A DNA stretch of 37,860 nucleotides from Gammaproteobacteria bacterium (GCA_024510845.1 JANEMA010000005.1:1-37860), one strand, 5' to 3'; positions 1 through 10,750 are shown, counted from the stretch's first letter. Program-made: numbers and translations. The notes: a model not told the origin generated them from the sequence alone.

Positions 1-235
1 GGCCTCTCTGGCCTTGCGCTTCTTCTCGGCTTCTGCCTTGCGTTGGGCCTCACTGGCCTTGCGCTTCTTTTCGGCTTCTGCCTTGCGTTGGGCCTCACTG
101 GCCTTGCGCTTCTTTTCGGCCGCTGCCTTGCGTTGGGCCTCACTGGCCTTGCGCTTCTTTTCGGCTTCTGCCTTGTGTTGGGCTTCTCTGGCCTTGCGCT
201 TCTTTTCGGCCTCGCGACGTTTTTTCAGCTCGACT
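1..235 (-). repeat. 45-bp tandem repeats inside tolA
   Basis: The motif gccttgcgcttctt recurs at 11, 56, 101, 146 and 191 on the plus strand, an exact 45-bp period (15 codons). Copies differ by a few bases, for example Ser to Arg and Glu to Ala codon changes. The repeats keep frame and encode the helical stalk of TolA. They probably continue left of the window. Confidence 0.9.
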
Positions 236-453
236 TGGCGTCGCTTGCGTTCGGCCTGCACTTTGCGTCTTTTCATTTCTTCCTGCACGCGACGCTCGTT
301 GATCACCCGCGCCTGTACTACCTTGGCGTCCGAGGTCAGGGGCCTGGGCTTCTCGCGCCAGTCCACGCCGACCATCAGCAAGGTGAGCAGCAACAGGTGC
401 AGCAGGGCCGCGACGAAGAAGGCCACAGGGTTACGGTGAACGATATCCAACAT
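1..453 (-). CDS. tolA: TolA, N-terminal part (cut by window edge)
   Basis: TolA is the inner-membrane arm of the Tol-Pal system; it spans the periplasm and links TolQR to TolB/Pal at the outer membrane. The visible 151 codons start at ATG 453, six bases after tolR. A short cytoplasmic start (MLDIVHRNP) is followed by one membrane segment of about 20 residues (roughly 11-30) and then by a highly charged Lys/Arg/Glu/Ala-rich helix, the normal TolA domain II. Five near-identical 15-residue blocks of the type EAQRKAEAEKKRKAS run to the window edge. The C-terminal globular domain lies outside the window. Identity is secured by position after tolQ-tolR and by the membrane-plus-charged-helix design. 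Confidence 0.93.
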   Translation of the reverse strand, partial: MLDIVHRNPVAFFVAALLHLLLLTLLMVGVDWREKPRPLTSDAKVVQARVINERRVQEEMKRRKVQAERKRRQVELKKRREAEKKRKAREAQHKAEAEKKRKASEAQRKAAAEKKRKASEAQRKAEAEKKRKASEAQRKAEAEKKRKAREA

Positions 454-459
454 CCTGGC

Positions 460-879
460 TCAGGCCGGATTGGTCAGCAGGCCCACCGAGGCAGCTCCTG
501 CCTGCTGCAATAGCACCATCAGGCGCATTACCCGATCGTAGGTCACGCTGCGGTCGCCCTTCACCAGAACGGGGGAACGCGGATTGTGACGGATCAGTGC
601 CGCCGCTTTGAGCAACAGGTCTCCCTCGTTCAGTGGCACATTTTTGTTGTCGCCGTAGGTGACGTAATAGTGCCCATCACGATCCACGGCGAACACGATG
701 GGACGTTGGGTGTCCTCCTGAATGGGGTTGGCGTCGGCCTGTGGCAGTTCCACCCTGACCCCCTCGGTGAGCAGAGGTGCGGTGACCATGAAGATCACCA
801 GCAGCACCAGCATCACGTCGATATAGGGGACGACGTTGATCTCGGCCATGGGGCGGCGTGTTTTCTGGCGACGGGACAT
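460..879 (-). CDS. tolR: TolR, proton-channel subunit of Tol-Pal
   Basis: TolR is a 139-residue ExbD/TolR-family inner-membrane protein that works with TolQ to convert proton motive force into movement of TolA. A short basic N-terminus (MSRRQKTRRPMAEINVVPYID) leads into one membrane helix of about 20 residues (roughly 20-40). The Asp in NVVPYIDVML is the conserved proton-carrying residue. A periplasmic domain follows with the usual VLVKGDRSVTYDRVM region. Length is normal for the family. It lies 7 bases downstream of tolQ and 6 bases upstream of tolA, in one operon. Confidence 0.96.
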   Translation of the reverse strand: MSRRQKTRRPMAEINVVPYIDVMLVLLVIFMVTAPLLTEGVRVELPQADANPIQEDTQRPIVFAVDRDGHYYVTYGDNKNVPLNEGDLLLKAAALIRHNPRSPVLVKGDRSVTYDRVMRLMVLLQQAGAASVGLLTNPA

Positions 880-886
880 GGTTTCC

Positions 887-1579
887 TCAGCGGTGCTTCA
901 CACGGATGTGAGCCTGGCGTTGCAGGATATTGGAGAACTCCTCGATAAAATCGTCGTAACGGTTCTCCAGGCGCTGCACCATGTTGGCGTATTTGTTGTA
1001 GGCGACCACAGCCGGGATGGCGGCGAACAGACCCATGGCAGTGGCGATTAGTGCCTCGGAGATACCCGGAGCCACTAGGTTGAGCGTGGCCTGTTTGACA
1101 TTTCCCAGTGCGTGAAAGGCATTCATGATGCCCCAGACAGTGCCGAACAGGCCGACATAGGGGCTGGTCGAACCAACCGTGGCCAGAAAGGACAGGTGAC
1201 GTTCCAGCTGGTCGAGCTCGCGGCTCAAGGCCACCCTCATGGCCCGCCGTGCGCCTTCGACCAGGGCCATGGGTTCCACCGCCGGGTTCTCGCGCAGGCG
1301 GGCGAATTCACGGAAACCGGCATGAAAGATGGCTGCTTCGCCGCTCGGATCTTCACGCCCCAGGATGCGGTACAGCTCGCTCAGATCACCGCCCGACCAA
1401 AAACGTTCTTCGAATTCCTCGGCTTCGCGCTGCACCTTCTTCAGCACCCGCGAGCGGTCGAGAATCACCGTCCAGGACAGCAACGAGGCCAGGATCAGCG
1501 AGGCCATCACCAGCTGTACCAGTGGGCTGGCGTGGAGAATCAGATTGATAAAGGATAGATTGGTGCTGGCATCAGGCAT
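887..1579 (-). CDS. tolQ: TolQ, proton-channel subunit of Tol-Pal
   Basis: TolQ is a 230-residue MotA/TolQ/ExbB-family membrane protein that forms the pentameric channel around TolR. There is an N-terminal membrane helix (about residues 15-38), a cytoplasmic loop, and two further helices. The family signature GLFGTVWGIMNAF and the following GISEALIATAMGLFAAIPAVVAYN are both intact. The C-terminus is cytoplasmic and charged. ATG 1579 overlaps the end of ybgC by 8 bases, so the two are probably translationally coupled. Tol-Pal drives outer-membrane constriction at division and envelope integrity. Confidence 0.96.
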   Translation of the reverse strand: MPDASTNLSFINLILHASPLVQLVMASLILASLLSWTVILDRSRVLKKVQREAEEFEERFWSGGDLSELYRILGREDPSGEAAIFHAGFREFARLRENPAVEPMALVEGARRAMRVALSRELDQLERHLSFLATVGSTSPYVGLFGTVWGIMNAFHALGNVKQATLNLVAPGISEALIATAMGLFAAIPAVVAYNKYANMVQRLENRYDDFIEEFSNILQRQAHIRVKHR

Positions 1580-2039
1580 GGACTCTGTCTTCTCGTGTTG
1601 TCAGTCGTCTCTTGAGGGCAGAGGGCAGGCGTGCCGGGCGCAGATCGTCCGCTCTCAGGCAGGCTATCCGTACTCGTCCCCGGCACAGTTCGGCGCCATC
1701 GTCCAAGCGCACCACCGTCTGTGCAAAGTCCAGGCTGGCCCCGGCCAGCCGTGTGACACGGCTGTGCACCTCGAGCCGGTCATTGAAGCGGGCCGGCAAC
1801 AGGTAGTCCAGCTCGACCTGGCATACCGCAAACAGTATGCCAGGGTCACGAATCAGGGCGTCCTGCTCGAAGCCGATGTGACGCAGCCACTCGGTGCGGG
1901 CCCGGTCGAGAAATCGCAGATAACTGGTGTGGTACACCACCCCGCCAGCATCGGTGTCTTCGTAATAGATCCGTATCGGCCAGACGAACCCACCGTCTTC
2001 ATCCCCCATCTTCAGTGCTTCTCCCGTGAACAAGTTCAT
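1572..2039 (-). CDS. ybgC: YbgC, acyl-CoA thioesterase of the Tol-Pal operon
   Basis: This 155-residue hotdog-fold protein belongs to the 4-hydroxybenzoyl-CoA thioesterase family. The catalytic motif [19 protein letters not shown] is intact near residues 25-43; the Asp in DTDAGG is the catalytic residue in characterised relatives. YbgC hydrolyses short-chain or phospholipid-linked acyl-CoA at the inner membrane and is encoded at the head of tol-pal operons. ATG 2039 overlaps the ruvB stop by 4 bases. A later ATG (codon 11, MGDEDGG) is an alternative start that also leaves the whole domain. Confidence 0.93.
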   Translation of the reverse strand: MNLFTGEALKMGDEDGGFVWPIRIYYEDTDAGGVVYHTSYLRFLDRARTEWLRHIGFEQDALIRDPGILFAVCQVELDYLLPARFNDRLEVHSRVTRLAGASLDFAQTVVRLDDGAELCRGRVRIACLRADDLRPARLPSALKRRLTTREDRVHA

Positions 2040-3076
2040 TCGTCGAACAGATCGGGGGCTGCCGAATCGTCACGGCGTGGCGGCGTCAGCCCGAAATGGG
2101 TCCATGCCGTACGAGTGGCCAGGCGCCCGCGTGGTGTACGGATCAGAAAGCCCTGCTGGATGAGGTAGGGCTCGACCACGTCCTCCAGGGTGCCGCGTTC
2201 CTCGCCGAGGGCCACTGCCAGGTTGTCCAGCCCCACCGGGCCACCGTCGAACTTCTCAAGTATCGCACGCAGCAGGCGGCGGTCCATGTGATCGAAACCG
2301 TTGTGATCGACCTTGAGCATCTTCAGTGCGGCATCCGCCACTTCGGCGGTGACCCCGCCGTCTGTCTTCACCTGCGCATAGTCACGTACCCGTCGCAGCA
2401 GGCGGTTGGCGATGCGTGGGGTACCGCGAGAACGGCGGGCGATCTCGAAGGCTCCGGCCTCGTCCATCTGCACGCCCAGGATACCAGCGGACCGAAGCAC
2501 GATGTGTGCCAACTCCTCCATCGAGTAGAATTCGAGACGCTGCACAATGCCGAAGCGATCACGCAGCGGTGAGGTCAGCAGGCCGGCGCGAGTGGTCGCG
2601 CCGACCAGGGTAAAGGGCAGCAGATCAACCTTGATCGAGCGTGCTGCCGGTCCCTCACCGATCATGATGTCGAGCTGGTAGTCCTCCATCGCTGGATACA
2701 GGACTTCTTCGACCACCGGACTCAGGCGATGGATCTCGTCGATGAACAGCACGTCTCGTGGCTCGATATTGGTGAGCAGGGCGGCCAGGTCACCCGGCTT
2801 CTCCAGCACCGGGCCGGAAGTCTGATGCAGATCGACCCCCATCTCGTTGGCGATGATGTGCGACAACGTGGTTTTGCCCAGGCCGGGTGGACCGAAGATC
2901 AGTACATGATCGAGCGCCTCGCCACGATCGCGCGCGGCGGGGATGAAGATCTCCATCTGCTCACGCACTGCCGGCTGGCCGACGTACTCGGCCAGAGTAC
3001 GCGGACGAATGGCGCGGTCGATGATGGCATCTTCCGAAGCCGCCTGCGCGGTGACCAGTCGATCGGCTTCGCTCAT
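2036..3076 (-). CDS. ruvB: RuvB, Holliday-junction branch-migration ATPase
   Basis: RuvB is the AAA+ motor that with RuvA drives branch migration of Holliday junctions. The start chosen is ATG 3076 ([10 protein letters not shown]), giving 346 residues, the normal RuvB length; the open frame extends upstream but that stretch is not RuvB-like. Walker A is [10 protein letters not shown] (about residues 61-70), Walker B is LFIDEIHRL, sensor 1 is LVGATTRAG, and the RuvB C-terminal winged-helix region ([15 protein letters not shown]) is present. It is separated from ruvA by about 130 bases, which hold nothing I recognise. Confidence 0.97.
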   Translation of the reverse strand: MSEADRLVTAQAASEDAIIDRAIRPRTLAEYVGQPAVREQMEIFIPAARDRGEALDHVLIFGPPGLGKTTLSHIIANEMGVDLHQTSGPVLEKPGDLAALLTNIEPRDVLFIDEIHRLSPVVEEVLYPAMEDYQLDIMIGEGPAARSIKVDLLPFTLVGATTRAGLLTSPLRDRFGIVQRLEFYSMEELAHIVLRSAGILGVQMDEAGAFEIARRSRGTPRIANRLLRRVRDYAQVKTDGGVTAEVADAALKMLKVDHNGFDHMDRRLLRAILEKFDGGPVGLDNLAVALGEERGTLEDVVEPYLIQQGFLIRTPRGRLATRTAWTHFGLTPPRRDDSAAPDLFDE

Positions 3077-3208
3077 CGAGATACTCACAAGGTGGAAATG
3101 TTCTGCATTATGGCCGAATCCGCCTGCGCTTTCAGATGTTTGCGTCGCCCATGGAATGACATGCCGGGTCAGGGGTTCGCAGTGAGTGCTGTGGCTTCGG
3201 CCCAAGCC

Positions 3209-3826
3209 TCACCTCCCCTTGCCAGCCGCTCCCCGCAGGGCAGCCCGAATGACCTCCTCGGTGCTCATGTCCTCCGCCGCTACCGCACGCACCAGGCGTT
3301 GCGCCTCGGCCGGCTTGTAGCCGAGCGCCAGCAAGGCGGCGACAGCCTCTTCGCTGGCAGAAATGGCAGGTGGTGTGATTGCCCGCGCGGCCTTGCCGGC
3401 CGCCGTCAGGCCGGCACTCTCGAGCTTGTCGATACGGTCGCGCATCTCCATGATCAGGCGTTCGGCGGTCTTCTTGCCAATACCCGGCAGGCGCGTGAGC
3501 GCAGCTACATCGCCGGTCTGCACGGTGAGCGAAAACTCCGTGGCGGTCATTCCCGAAAGGATGGCTAGTGCCATCTTGCCGCCCACTCCGCTGACCTTGA
3601 GCAGGGTGCGGAACAGGCTGCGGTCGGCAGCACAGGCAAAGCCGTAGAGAACATGGGCATCGTCGCGGATCACCAGATGGGTGTGCAGGACCACTGGGTC
3701 GTCATTCTCTGGCAGCATGCAGAAAGTGGATATGGGTGCCTCGATCTCGTACCCCACACCATTGACATCGAGCAGCAGGAAGGGAGGACGGCGCTCGACG
3801 ATGCGCCCATGCAGACGGCCAATCAT
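3209..3826 (-). CDS. ruvA: RuvA, Holliday-junction binding protein
   Basis: RuvA is a 205-residue tetrameric DNA-binding protein that holds the four-way junction for RuvB. It begins MIGRLHGRIVER (domain I, OB fold). Domain II has the paired helix-hairpin-helix signatures (LLKVSGVGGKMALAIL and LTRLPGIGKKTAERLI), and the C-terminal three-helix RuvB-binding domain ends SALGYKP-type (ALLALGYKPAEAQRLV). The start ATG 3826 overlaps the ruvC stop by 4 bases, fixing the start and indicating coupling. Confidence 0.97.
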   Translation of the reverse strand: MIGRLHGRIVERRPPFLLLDVNGVGYEIEAPISTFCMLPENDDPVVLHTHLVIRDDAHVLYGFACAADRSLFRTLLKVSGVGGKMALAILSGMTATEFSLTVQTGDVAALTRLPGIGKKTAERLIMEMRDRIDKLESAGLTAAGKAARAITPPAISASEEAVAALLALGYKPAEAQRLVRAVAAEDMSTEEVIRAALRGAAGKGR

Positions 3827-4314
3827 TCCCTGCCCTCCAGGTGTTTCCGTGACACTTGGTTGTGCGCATGGCATAGCGCAATGGCCAGGGCGTCGGACTC
3901 GTCCAGCGACATCTTCCCTTGCAGGCCAAGCAACAGTTGCACCATGTACTGTACCTGTTCCTTCTCGGCACTGCCCTTGCCCACCAGCGCCTGCTTGACC
4001 TCACGTGCACTGTATTCGTACACCGGTAGCTGGTGATCGACCGCTGCCACGATGGCCGCGCCACGTGCCTGCCCGAGCTTGAGCGCGGCCGAGGCATTTC
4101 TGGCCATGAACACCTGTTCCACGGCGACCTGTTGCGGCCCATGCACTGCGATCATGGCGTGCAGTTCCCGGTAGATCTCGCCGAGCCGGGTCGGCAGGTC
4201 GCTGCCCGCGGTACGCACGCAGCCGCTGGCCACGTGGCGACTGCGGGAACCGTCGCTGTCGATGATGCCAAATCCGGTCACCCGTGAGCCGGGGTCGATG
4301 CCGAGAATGCGCAC
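3823..4314 (-). CDS. ruvC: RuvC, Holliday-junction resolvase
   Basis: RuvC is the dimeric endonuclease that cuts Holliday junctions symmetrically. This copy has 163 residues and starts at GTG (4314). The RNase-H-like catalytic acids are visible: Asp7 in LGIDPGS, Glu66 in VAVEQVF, and Asp138/Asp141 in LDESDALAIA. It lies between yebC and ruvA, the standard gammaproteobacterial order. Confidence 0.96.
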   Translation of the reverse strand: MRILGIDPGSRVTGFGIIDSDGSRSRHVASGCVRTAGSDLPTRLGEIYRELHAMIAVHGPQQVAVEQVFMARNASAALKLGQARGAAIVAAVDHQLPVYEYSAREVKQALVGKGSAEKEQVQYMVQLLLGLQGKMSLDESDALAIALCHAHNQVSRKHLEGRE

Positions 4315-4320
4315 CAGGGC

Positions 4321-5067
4321 TCAGTCCGCCGTCTCGATCGTCTCCTCGGCGAGATCGGCGTTGGTGTAGACATCTTGTATGTCGTCGAGGTCATCGAGAA
4401 AATCGATCATCTTCAGCAGCTTCTCGGCCGCATCACCTTCCACTGTTGTCAGGGTATCGGCCTCGAAGGTGATCTCGGCATTGGCCGGCTCCAGGCCAGC
4501 GCCTGTCAAGCCATTGCGTACCACCTCGAAATCGCCCGGTTCGGTATAGACATCGATGGAGCCGTCGTCGTTGGTCACCACGTCCTCGGCCCTGGTTTCC
4601 AGTGCGGCCTCCATGATGGCATCCTCGTCGGTACCAGGAGCAAAGCTGATGACCCCGCGCTTCCTGAACATGTAGGCCACCGAGCCGTCGGTACCCAGGT
4701 TGCCGCCATGCTTGGTGAAGGCATGGCGCACCTCGGAGGCGGTGCGGTTGCGGTTGTCGGTGAGGCAATCGACGATCACCGCAATGCCGCCCGGGGCATA
4801 GCCCTCGTAGCGGATCTCGTCGTAGTTGTTCTGCTCCTCACCGCCGGCACCACGCTTGATGGCGCGCTCGATGGTGTCGCTGGGCATGTTGGCGCTCTTG
4901 GCCTTGTCCACCGCCAGACGCAGGCGCGGGTTGGATTCCAGGTCACCCCCACCTTCCTTGGCCGCCACCGTCACCTCACGGATCAGCTTCGACCAGAGCT
5001 TGCCGCGCTTCTTGTCGTTGGTAGCCTTTTTGTGTTTGATGTTGGCCCACTTGCTGTGACCTGCCAT
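4321..5067 (-). CDS. yebC: YebC/TACO1-family protein
   Basis: This is a 248-residue YebC-family protein, starting [14 protein letters not shown], the family hallmark. Family members have been described as transcriptional regulators and, for some subgroups, as translation factors that relieve ribosome stalling at proline runs; which role applies here cannot be told from sequence. A strong ribosome binding site (ctggaggtatcccATG) precedes the start. It is the first gene of yebC-ruvCAB-ybgC-tol and sits 6 bases before ruvC. Confidence 0.95.
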   Translation of the reverse strand: MAGHSKWANIKHKKATNDKKRGKLWSKLIREVTVAAKEGGGDLESNPRLRLAVDKAKSANMPSDTIERAIKRGAGGEEQNNYDEIRYEGYAPGGIAVIVDCLTDNRNRTASEVRHAFTKHGGNLGTDGSVAYMFRKRGVISFAPGTDEDAIMEAALETRAEDVVTNDDGSIDVYTEPGDFEVVRNGLTGAGLEPANAEITFEADTLTTVEGDAAEKLLKMIDFLDDLDDIQDVYTNADLAEETIETAD

Positions 5068-5109
5068 GGGATACCTCCAGCTTACGCATGGAACTTCGAA
5101 ATCACAGCT

Positions 5110-5118
5110 ATTTTACCA
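5110..5118 (-). promoter_or_regulatory. Candidate extended -10 promoter for yebC-ruvCAB
   Basis: On the minus strand the sequence TGGTAAAAT forms an extended -10 element (TGn plus TAAAAT) about 43 bases upstream of the yebC start. I see no good -35 box at 17 bases, as expected for the extended -10 class. This is motif reading only. Confidence 0.35.
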
Positions 5119-5449
5119 GACCCGCCCACCACTAGCCTGCGAACTCAAGTCCCCATCACTGTGGCCGACAATACAGAAGCGGGAATCACCGCTGTTCGAG
5201 CACGTGGTTTCATGTCCCGTCGTCTTTTCATCCTGAGCTGCGCATGCCTTCTCGTCATGGATGTCGCTCCGGGGTAGGTTGTTTCCCGATCCAGGCCGAA
5301 CAGGCCTTTTCGAATCGCATTTTCCTGGCTCTCCTGTAGCTGTTCTGCCCGTCTATGGCGTATCTCCTCGGTGACCATGAACCCGGGCAAATCCCCCTGC
5401 TATCAGTCCGGGTCGTTTGGTCGTTTCCAAACAAACTGCCCGGCATGGC

Positions 5450-5478
5450 TTGACCCGGCAGGGATGCTTCAACAGAAT
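5450..5478 (+). promoter_or_regulatory. Candidate sigma-70 promoter for the mla operon
   Basis: TTGACC at 5450-5455 is followed after 17 bases by CAGAAT at 5473-5478. The -35 matches five of six consensus bases and the -10 four of six, at ideal spacing. It lies about 100 bases upstream of the mlaF start. Confidence 0.4.
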
Positions 5479-5578
5479 GTGAGTTCGACACTCGTTCAGG
5501 ACATCTGAAGGTAACACTCGGCTGTGTGGGTGAGTTACCCGAAGTGTCCTGTCGCAAACGACAATAAGGAAGATATCA

Positions 5579-6409
5579 TTGGAACAGTCTCCAGCAGACA
5601 ATCGGGAAGAGCCGCTGGTGCGTATCCGCGGTCTGCGCTTTCGCCGGGGCGAGCGCTGGATCTTCGATGGTCTGGACATCGATATCCCGCGCGGTGGCAT
5701 CACCGCCATCATGGGTCCTTCCGGCACCGGCAAGACCACTTTGCTGAAGTTGATTGGTGGCCAGCTGGCGCCGGATGACGGCACCATTGAAGTGGATGGG
5801 CGGGATGTCCACGCCCTGTCCACCACTGGACTTTATCGGTTGCGCATGCGCATGGGTATGCTGTTCCAGAGCGGGGCCCTGCTCACCGATCTGAGTGTGT
5901 TCGACAACGTCGCCTTTCCACTCCGTGAGCACACGCGTCTGACCGAGTCCATGATTCGCAAGCTGGTGCTGCTCAAGCTCGAGGCAGTCGGTCTGCGCGG
6001 TGCGCGCGATCTGATGCCCGCCGAGTTGTCGGGAGGTATGGCGCGCCGCGTGGCACTGGCACGCGCCATCGCGCTCGATCCCACGATGATCATGTACGAC
6101 GAACCCTTTGCCGGCCAGGACCCTATCTCCAAGGGGGTGCTGGTACAATTGATCCGCCAGCTCAACGATGCCGCGGATCTGACCAGCGTCTTGGTCTCGC
6201 ACGATGTGGCAGAGATCCTGCAGATCGCGGACAGGGTATATGTCATTTCCGGTGGACGGGTGATCGAGTCGGGCTCGCCGACCGAATTGGCCGAGAGCGG
6301 TGGCGAATGGACCCGGCAGTTCATCCATGGGTTGCCCGATGGACCGGTACCCTTTCACTACCCGGCGCCGTTGCTGGCAGACGATCTGTTGCAGGGGGCG
6401 GTATGCTGA
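5579..6409 (+). CDS. mlaF: MlaF, ATPase of the phospholipid ABC transporter
   Basis: MlaF is the cytoplasmic ATPase of MlaFEDB, which moves phospholipids between the inner membrane and the periplasmic carrier MlaC to keep outer-membrane lipid asymmetry. It has 276 residues. Walker A is GPSGTGKTTLL, the ABC signature is ELSGGMARRVALARAI, and Walker B is MIMYDEPFAGQDP followed by the switch His in LVSHDVAE. The probable start is TTG 5579, 5-10 bases after AAGGAAG; no upstream in-frame ATG gives a better fit. It overlaps mlaE by 7 bases. Confidence 0.95.
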   Translation: MEQSPADNREEPLVRIRGLRFRRGERWIFDGLDIDIPRGGITAIMGPSGTGKTTLLKLIGGQLAPDDGTIEVDGRDVHALSTTGLYRLRMRMGMLFQSGALLTDLSVFDNVAFPLREHTRLTESMIRKLVLLKLEAVGLRGARDLMPAELSGGMARRVALARAIALDPTMIMYDEPFAGQDPISKGVLVQLIRQLNDAADLTSVLVSHDVAEILQIADRVYVISGGRVIESGSPTELAESGGEWTRQFIHGLPDGPVPFHYPAPLLADDLLQGAVC

Positions 6410-7170
6410 ATCTGCTGGGTGGCTGGGGACTGCAGGCGCTGACCCGGCTGGGACGTGCGCACCTGCTGTTGCTGCCGCTGTTTCGTGGGCTGACCGAGAT
6501 TCTGCGTCGCCCGAGCCTGCTGGTGGACCAGTTGTACTCGGTAGGTGTGCTGACCCTGCTCATCATCGGTGTGGCAGGGTTGTTCGTGGGCATGGTGCTG
6601 GCCTTGCAGGGGTACAATGTGCTGTCGCGCTTTGGTGGCGATACCGCACTGGGTTTCATGGTCGCCGCCTCGTTGGTGCGGGAGCTGGGGCCGGTGCTCA
6701 CGGCTCTGCTGTTTGCTGGACGTGCGGGTTCAGCGCTGACCGCCGAGATCGGTCTGATGAAGGCCACCGAGCAGCTCTCGGGTCTGGAGATGATGGCGGT
6801 CAATCCGGAATGCCGGGTATTGGCACCGCGCTTCTTCGCAGGGCTGCTCGCAGTGCCGCTGCTCGCGGCCCTGTTCAGCTGTCTGGGAGTGCTCGGTGGC
6901 TGGATGGTCGGCGGTGGTCTGCTGGGTGTGGATCAGGCAGCGTTCTGGAACGGGATGCAGGACGGTATCGATTTCAACGACGACATTATCAACGGTGTGA
7001 TCAAGTCGCTGGTATTCGGTTTCGTGTGCACTTGGATCGCTATTTTCCAGGGCTACGACTGCGTGCCCACATCTGAGGGCGTGAGCCGTGCCACTACACG
7101 CACCGTGGTGCACTCCTCGCTCGCAGTGTTGGGCCTGGATTTCGTGCTTACTGCCCTGATGTTTGGTTGA
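6403..7170 (+). CDS. mlaE: MlaE, permease of the phospholipid ABC transporter
   Basis: MlaE is a 255-residue integral membrane permease of the MlaE/YrbE family. The start chosen is ATG 6403 (MLNLLGGWG), which overlaps the mlaF stop. It has about five hydrophobic segments, and the coupling-helix region LVRELGPVLTALLFAGRAGSALTAEI is the family signature. It dimerises and pairs with two MlaF subunits and a ring of MlaD. Confidence 0.95.
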   Translation: MLNLLGGWGLQALTRLGRAHLLLLPLFRGLTEILRRPSLLVDQLYSVGVLTLLIIGVAGLFVGMVLALQGYNVLSRFGGDTALGFMVAASLVRELGPVLTALLFAGRAGSALTAEIGLMKATEQLSGLEMMAVNPECRVLAPRFFAGLLAVPLLAALFSCLGVLGGWMVGGGLLGVDQAAFWNGMQDGIDFNDDIINGVIKSLVFGFVCTWIAIFQGYDCVPTSEGVSRATTRTVVHSSLAVLGLDFVLTALMFG

Positions 7171-7186
7171 CCTGAGAGGAACTGAA

Positions 7187-7663
7187 GTGAACCGCAAGAG
7201 ACAAATCGAGATATGGGTCGGGGTGTTCATGGCCATCGGCTTCGCGGCATTGTTTCTGCTCGCCATGAAGATCAGCAATCTGGGTACGGCCTACTCGGGA
7301 GAACTGTTCCACGTGACGGCACGCTTCGACAATATCGGCGGCCTCAAGACGAAGGCCCCCGTCACCATTGCGGGTGTCGAGGTCGGGCGGGTGCAGGAAA
7401 TCCGTTACGACCCGGACGATTTCCGCGCAGTGGTGGTGCTGGGCATCCAGGGCCAGTATCTGGGCAAGATTCCGGACGACAGTTTCGCCAATATTCTCAC
7501 GGCGGGCCTGCTCGGTGAGCAGTACATAGGCATTGATCCCGGTGGTAGTGAAGACATGCTCGGGGAGGGCAGTGAAATCAGCATGACCCAGTCGGCGCTG
7601 GTACTCGAGAAGATCATAGGCCAATTCATTTTTGGCAAGAAGAAAGGATCGGGAACAGAATGA
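7187..7663 (+). CDS. mlaD: MlaD, MCE-domain lipid-binding subunit
   Basis: MlaD is a 158-residue inner-membrane-anchored MCE protein that forms a hexameric ring over MlaE in the periplasm. The start is GTG 7187 (VNRKRQIEIWVG), set by the ribosome binding site GAGAGGA just before it. One N-terminal membrane helix (about residues 8-28) is followed by a single MCE domain (FDNIGGLKTKAPVTIAGVEVG). It overlaps mlaC by 4 bases. Confidence 0.95.
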   Translation: MNRKRQIEIWVGVFMAIGFAALFLLAMKISNLGTAYSGELFHVTARFDNIGGLKTKAPVTIAGVEVGRVQEIRYDPDDFRAVVVLGIQGQYLGKIPDDSFANILTAGLLGEQYIGIDPGGSEDMLGEGSEISMTQSALVLEKIIGQFIFGKKKGSGTE

Positions 7664-8342
7664 TGAAGCAACGATGGCATGGCAGACTGATCGGGATACT
7701 GCTGGCGGTGGCTATGGCGGTGTCCGTGGCCGAGACCCGGGTCGATCCACGACAAGTGGTGCGCGAGACTGCGGAGAAGGTGCTCGCCGAGGTGGGTGCA
7801 CGCAAGGGTGAGTTAGAGGCCGATCCCTCCCTGCTCTACGACCTGGTCAAGGGGATGGTGGTGTCGCGTTTCGATTTCACCGCCATGACCCGCTCGGCCA
7901 TGGGGCGCTTTTGGCGTAGCGCCATCGAACAGCAGCAACGGCGCCTGGTCGCTGAATTTCAGGAGATGCTGGTGCGCACCTACGCGACGGCCCTGCTGGA
8001 CTATTCCGGGCAGACCATCGAATACCCGTCGGAGCGCTATACCGATGACGCAAAGAAGGTGGTGGTCGCTACCCGGATCCAGGCCTCGGGTGGCCCGCCC
8101 ATTCCTATCGACTACCGTCTCAAGTGGAATGAGGAGCGTGGTGAGTGGCTGGTCTATGACGTAGTCATCGACAGCATCAGCTTGGTGACCAATTATCGCA
8201 GCAGTTTTGCACGACTGATTCGCGAGGGTGCGCAAAAGGAAAAGAATCCGGTACAGCGCATGCATGCGGGCATCGATCATCTGATTGCCGCTCTCTCGGC
8301 GAAGAATGGTGTCTCGGGTCAGAAGAAGGAACAGGTTGCGGA

Positions 8343-8346
<4 letters not shown>
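7660..8346 (+). CDS. mlaC: MlaC, periplasmic phospholipid carrier
   Basis: MlaC is a soluble periplasmic shuttle that carries phospholipids between MlaA at the outer membrane and MlaFEDB. This copy has 228 residues. The N-terminus has a signal peptide (basic MMKQRWHGR, hydrophobic LIGILLAVAMAVSVA, probably cleaved near residue 23-25). The mature part has the MlaC/Ttg2D pattern with VSRFDFTAMTRSAMGRFWR and the late YRSSFARLIREGA. Start and stop overlap mlaD and mlaB by 4 bases each. Confidence 0.94.
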
Positions 8347-9997
<1,651 letters not shown>

Positions 9998-10000
9998 ACC

Positions 10001-10642
10001 ATGAATTTCCAGGCACCTGTCACCATCGCCCTGTCCAAGGGCCGTATCTTTCGTGACACATTGCCGTTACTGGAGCGTGCTGGCATCGAGCCAGCCGAGG
10101 ACGCGGACAAGACTCGTAAGTTGATCCTCGATACCAATCACGAGAACGTCAAGCTGGTATTGATCCGCGCCACCGACGTGCCGATCTATGTGCAGTGGGG
10201 CGCGGCCGATTTCGGCGTGACTGGCAAGGACGTGCTCATGGAGCACGGTGGAGAAGGGTTGTACGAACCGCTGGATCTGGGTATCGCCCGTTGCCAGATG
10301 TGGGTCGCCGGCTTTCCCGGAACCGATCTGAGCCGCCGCCGCCTGCGCGTGGCCACCAAGTATGTGCATGCGGCACGTGATTTCTTTGGTGCGCGCGGTC
10401 AGCAGGTCGAGATCATCAAGCTGTATGGTTCCATGGAGCTGGCCCCCATCGTTGGCCTGGCCGATCTGATCGTGGACTTGGTCGAGTCCGGCAATACTCT
10501 CAAGGCAAACGGTCTGGTGCCGCTCGAGTACATGCACGACATCAGTTCGCGCCTGGTGGTCAACAAGGCCTCGTGGAAGATGAAACACGTCGACTGTCAT
10601 ACCTTGGTCGAGCGTTTGCGCGAGGCAGTGGAGGGAGATTGA
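10001..10642 (+). CDS. hisG: HisG, ATP phosphoribosyltransferase (short form)
   Basis: HisG catalyses the first step of histidine synthesis, joining ATP and PRPP. At 213 residues it is the short form, which lacks the C-terminal histidine-binding domain and requires the HisZ partner; hisZ is not in this window. The start [17 protein letters not shown] and the PRPP site ([17 protein letters not shown]) are intact. It starts 3 bases after murA, in the usual murA-hisG-hisD order. Confidence 0.95.
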   Translation: MNFQAPVTIALSKGRIFRDTLPLLERAGIEPAEDADKTRKLILDTNHENVKLVLIRATDVPIYVQWGAADFGVTGKDVLMEHGGEGLYEPLDLGIARCQMWVAGFPGTDLSRRRLRVATKYVHAARDFFGARGQQVEIIKLYGSMELAPIVGLADLIVDLVESGNTLKANGLVPLEYMHDISSRLVVNKASWKMKHVDCHTLVERLREAVEGD

Positions 10643-10728
10643 CAGCAGAGGATGCATGAGGTCTCCGTGCCTGGGCAGCATGGCTGCACTTCCGGGTTGG
10701 CCGTGGTGCATCGCGTCCCCACTGAAGA

Positions 10729-10750
10729 CTTTGTGTGCTTCGTGGTGAAA
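10729..10750. repeat. Possible dispersed intergenic motif between hisG and hisD
   Basis: The gap between hisG and hisD (10643-10774) contains ctttgtgtgcttcgtggtga. From memory this resembles a short motif (cttcgtg...cttcgtggt) that recurs between genes in many proteobacterial genomes. Only one copy is visible here, so this rests on recall. Confidence 0.25.

Larger units (their letters stand above)
5068..5578. other. Intergenic region between yebC and mlaF
   Basis: These 511 bases separate the divergent yebC and mlaF operons. I see a candidate promoter for each side (entered separately) and a possible two-part hairpin at 5408-5443 (CCGGG and GTTTGG pairing with CCAAAC and CCCGG). A minus-strand open frame of about 77 codons (ATG 5378 to 5145) is basic and matches no family I know; it has no clear ribosome binding site and I do not call it a gene. 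Confidence 0.5.

Noticed and set aside
1..235. CRISPR-like array
   Set aside because: The repeats are contiguous with no unique spacers, keep reading frame, and encode the TolA helix.
5145..5378. Minus-strand 77-codon open frame in the yebC-mlaF gap
   Set aside because: Basic composition, no recognised family and no clear ribosome binding site; it would also overlap the yebC promoter region.
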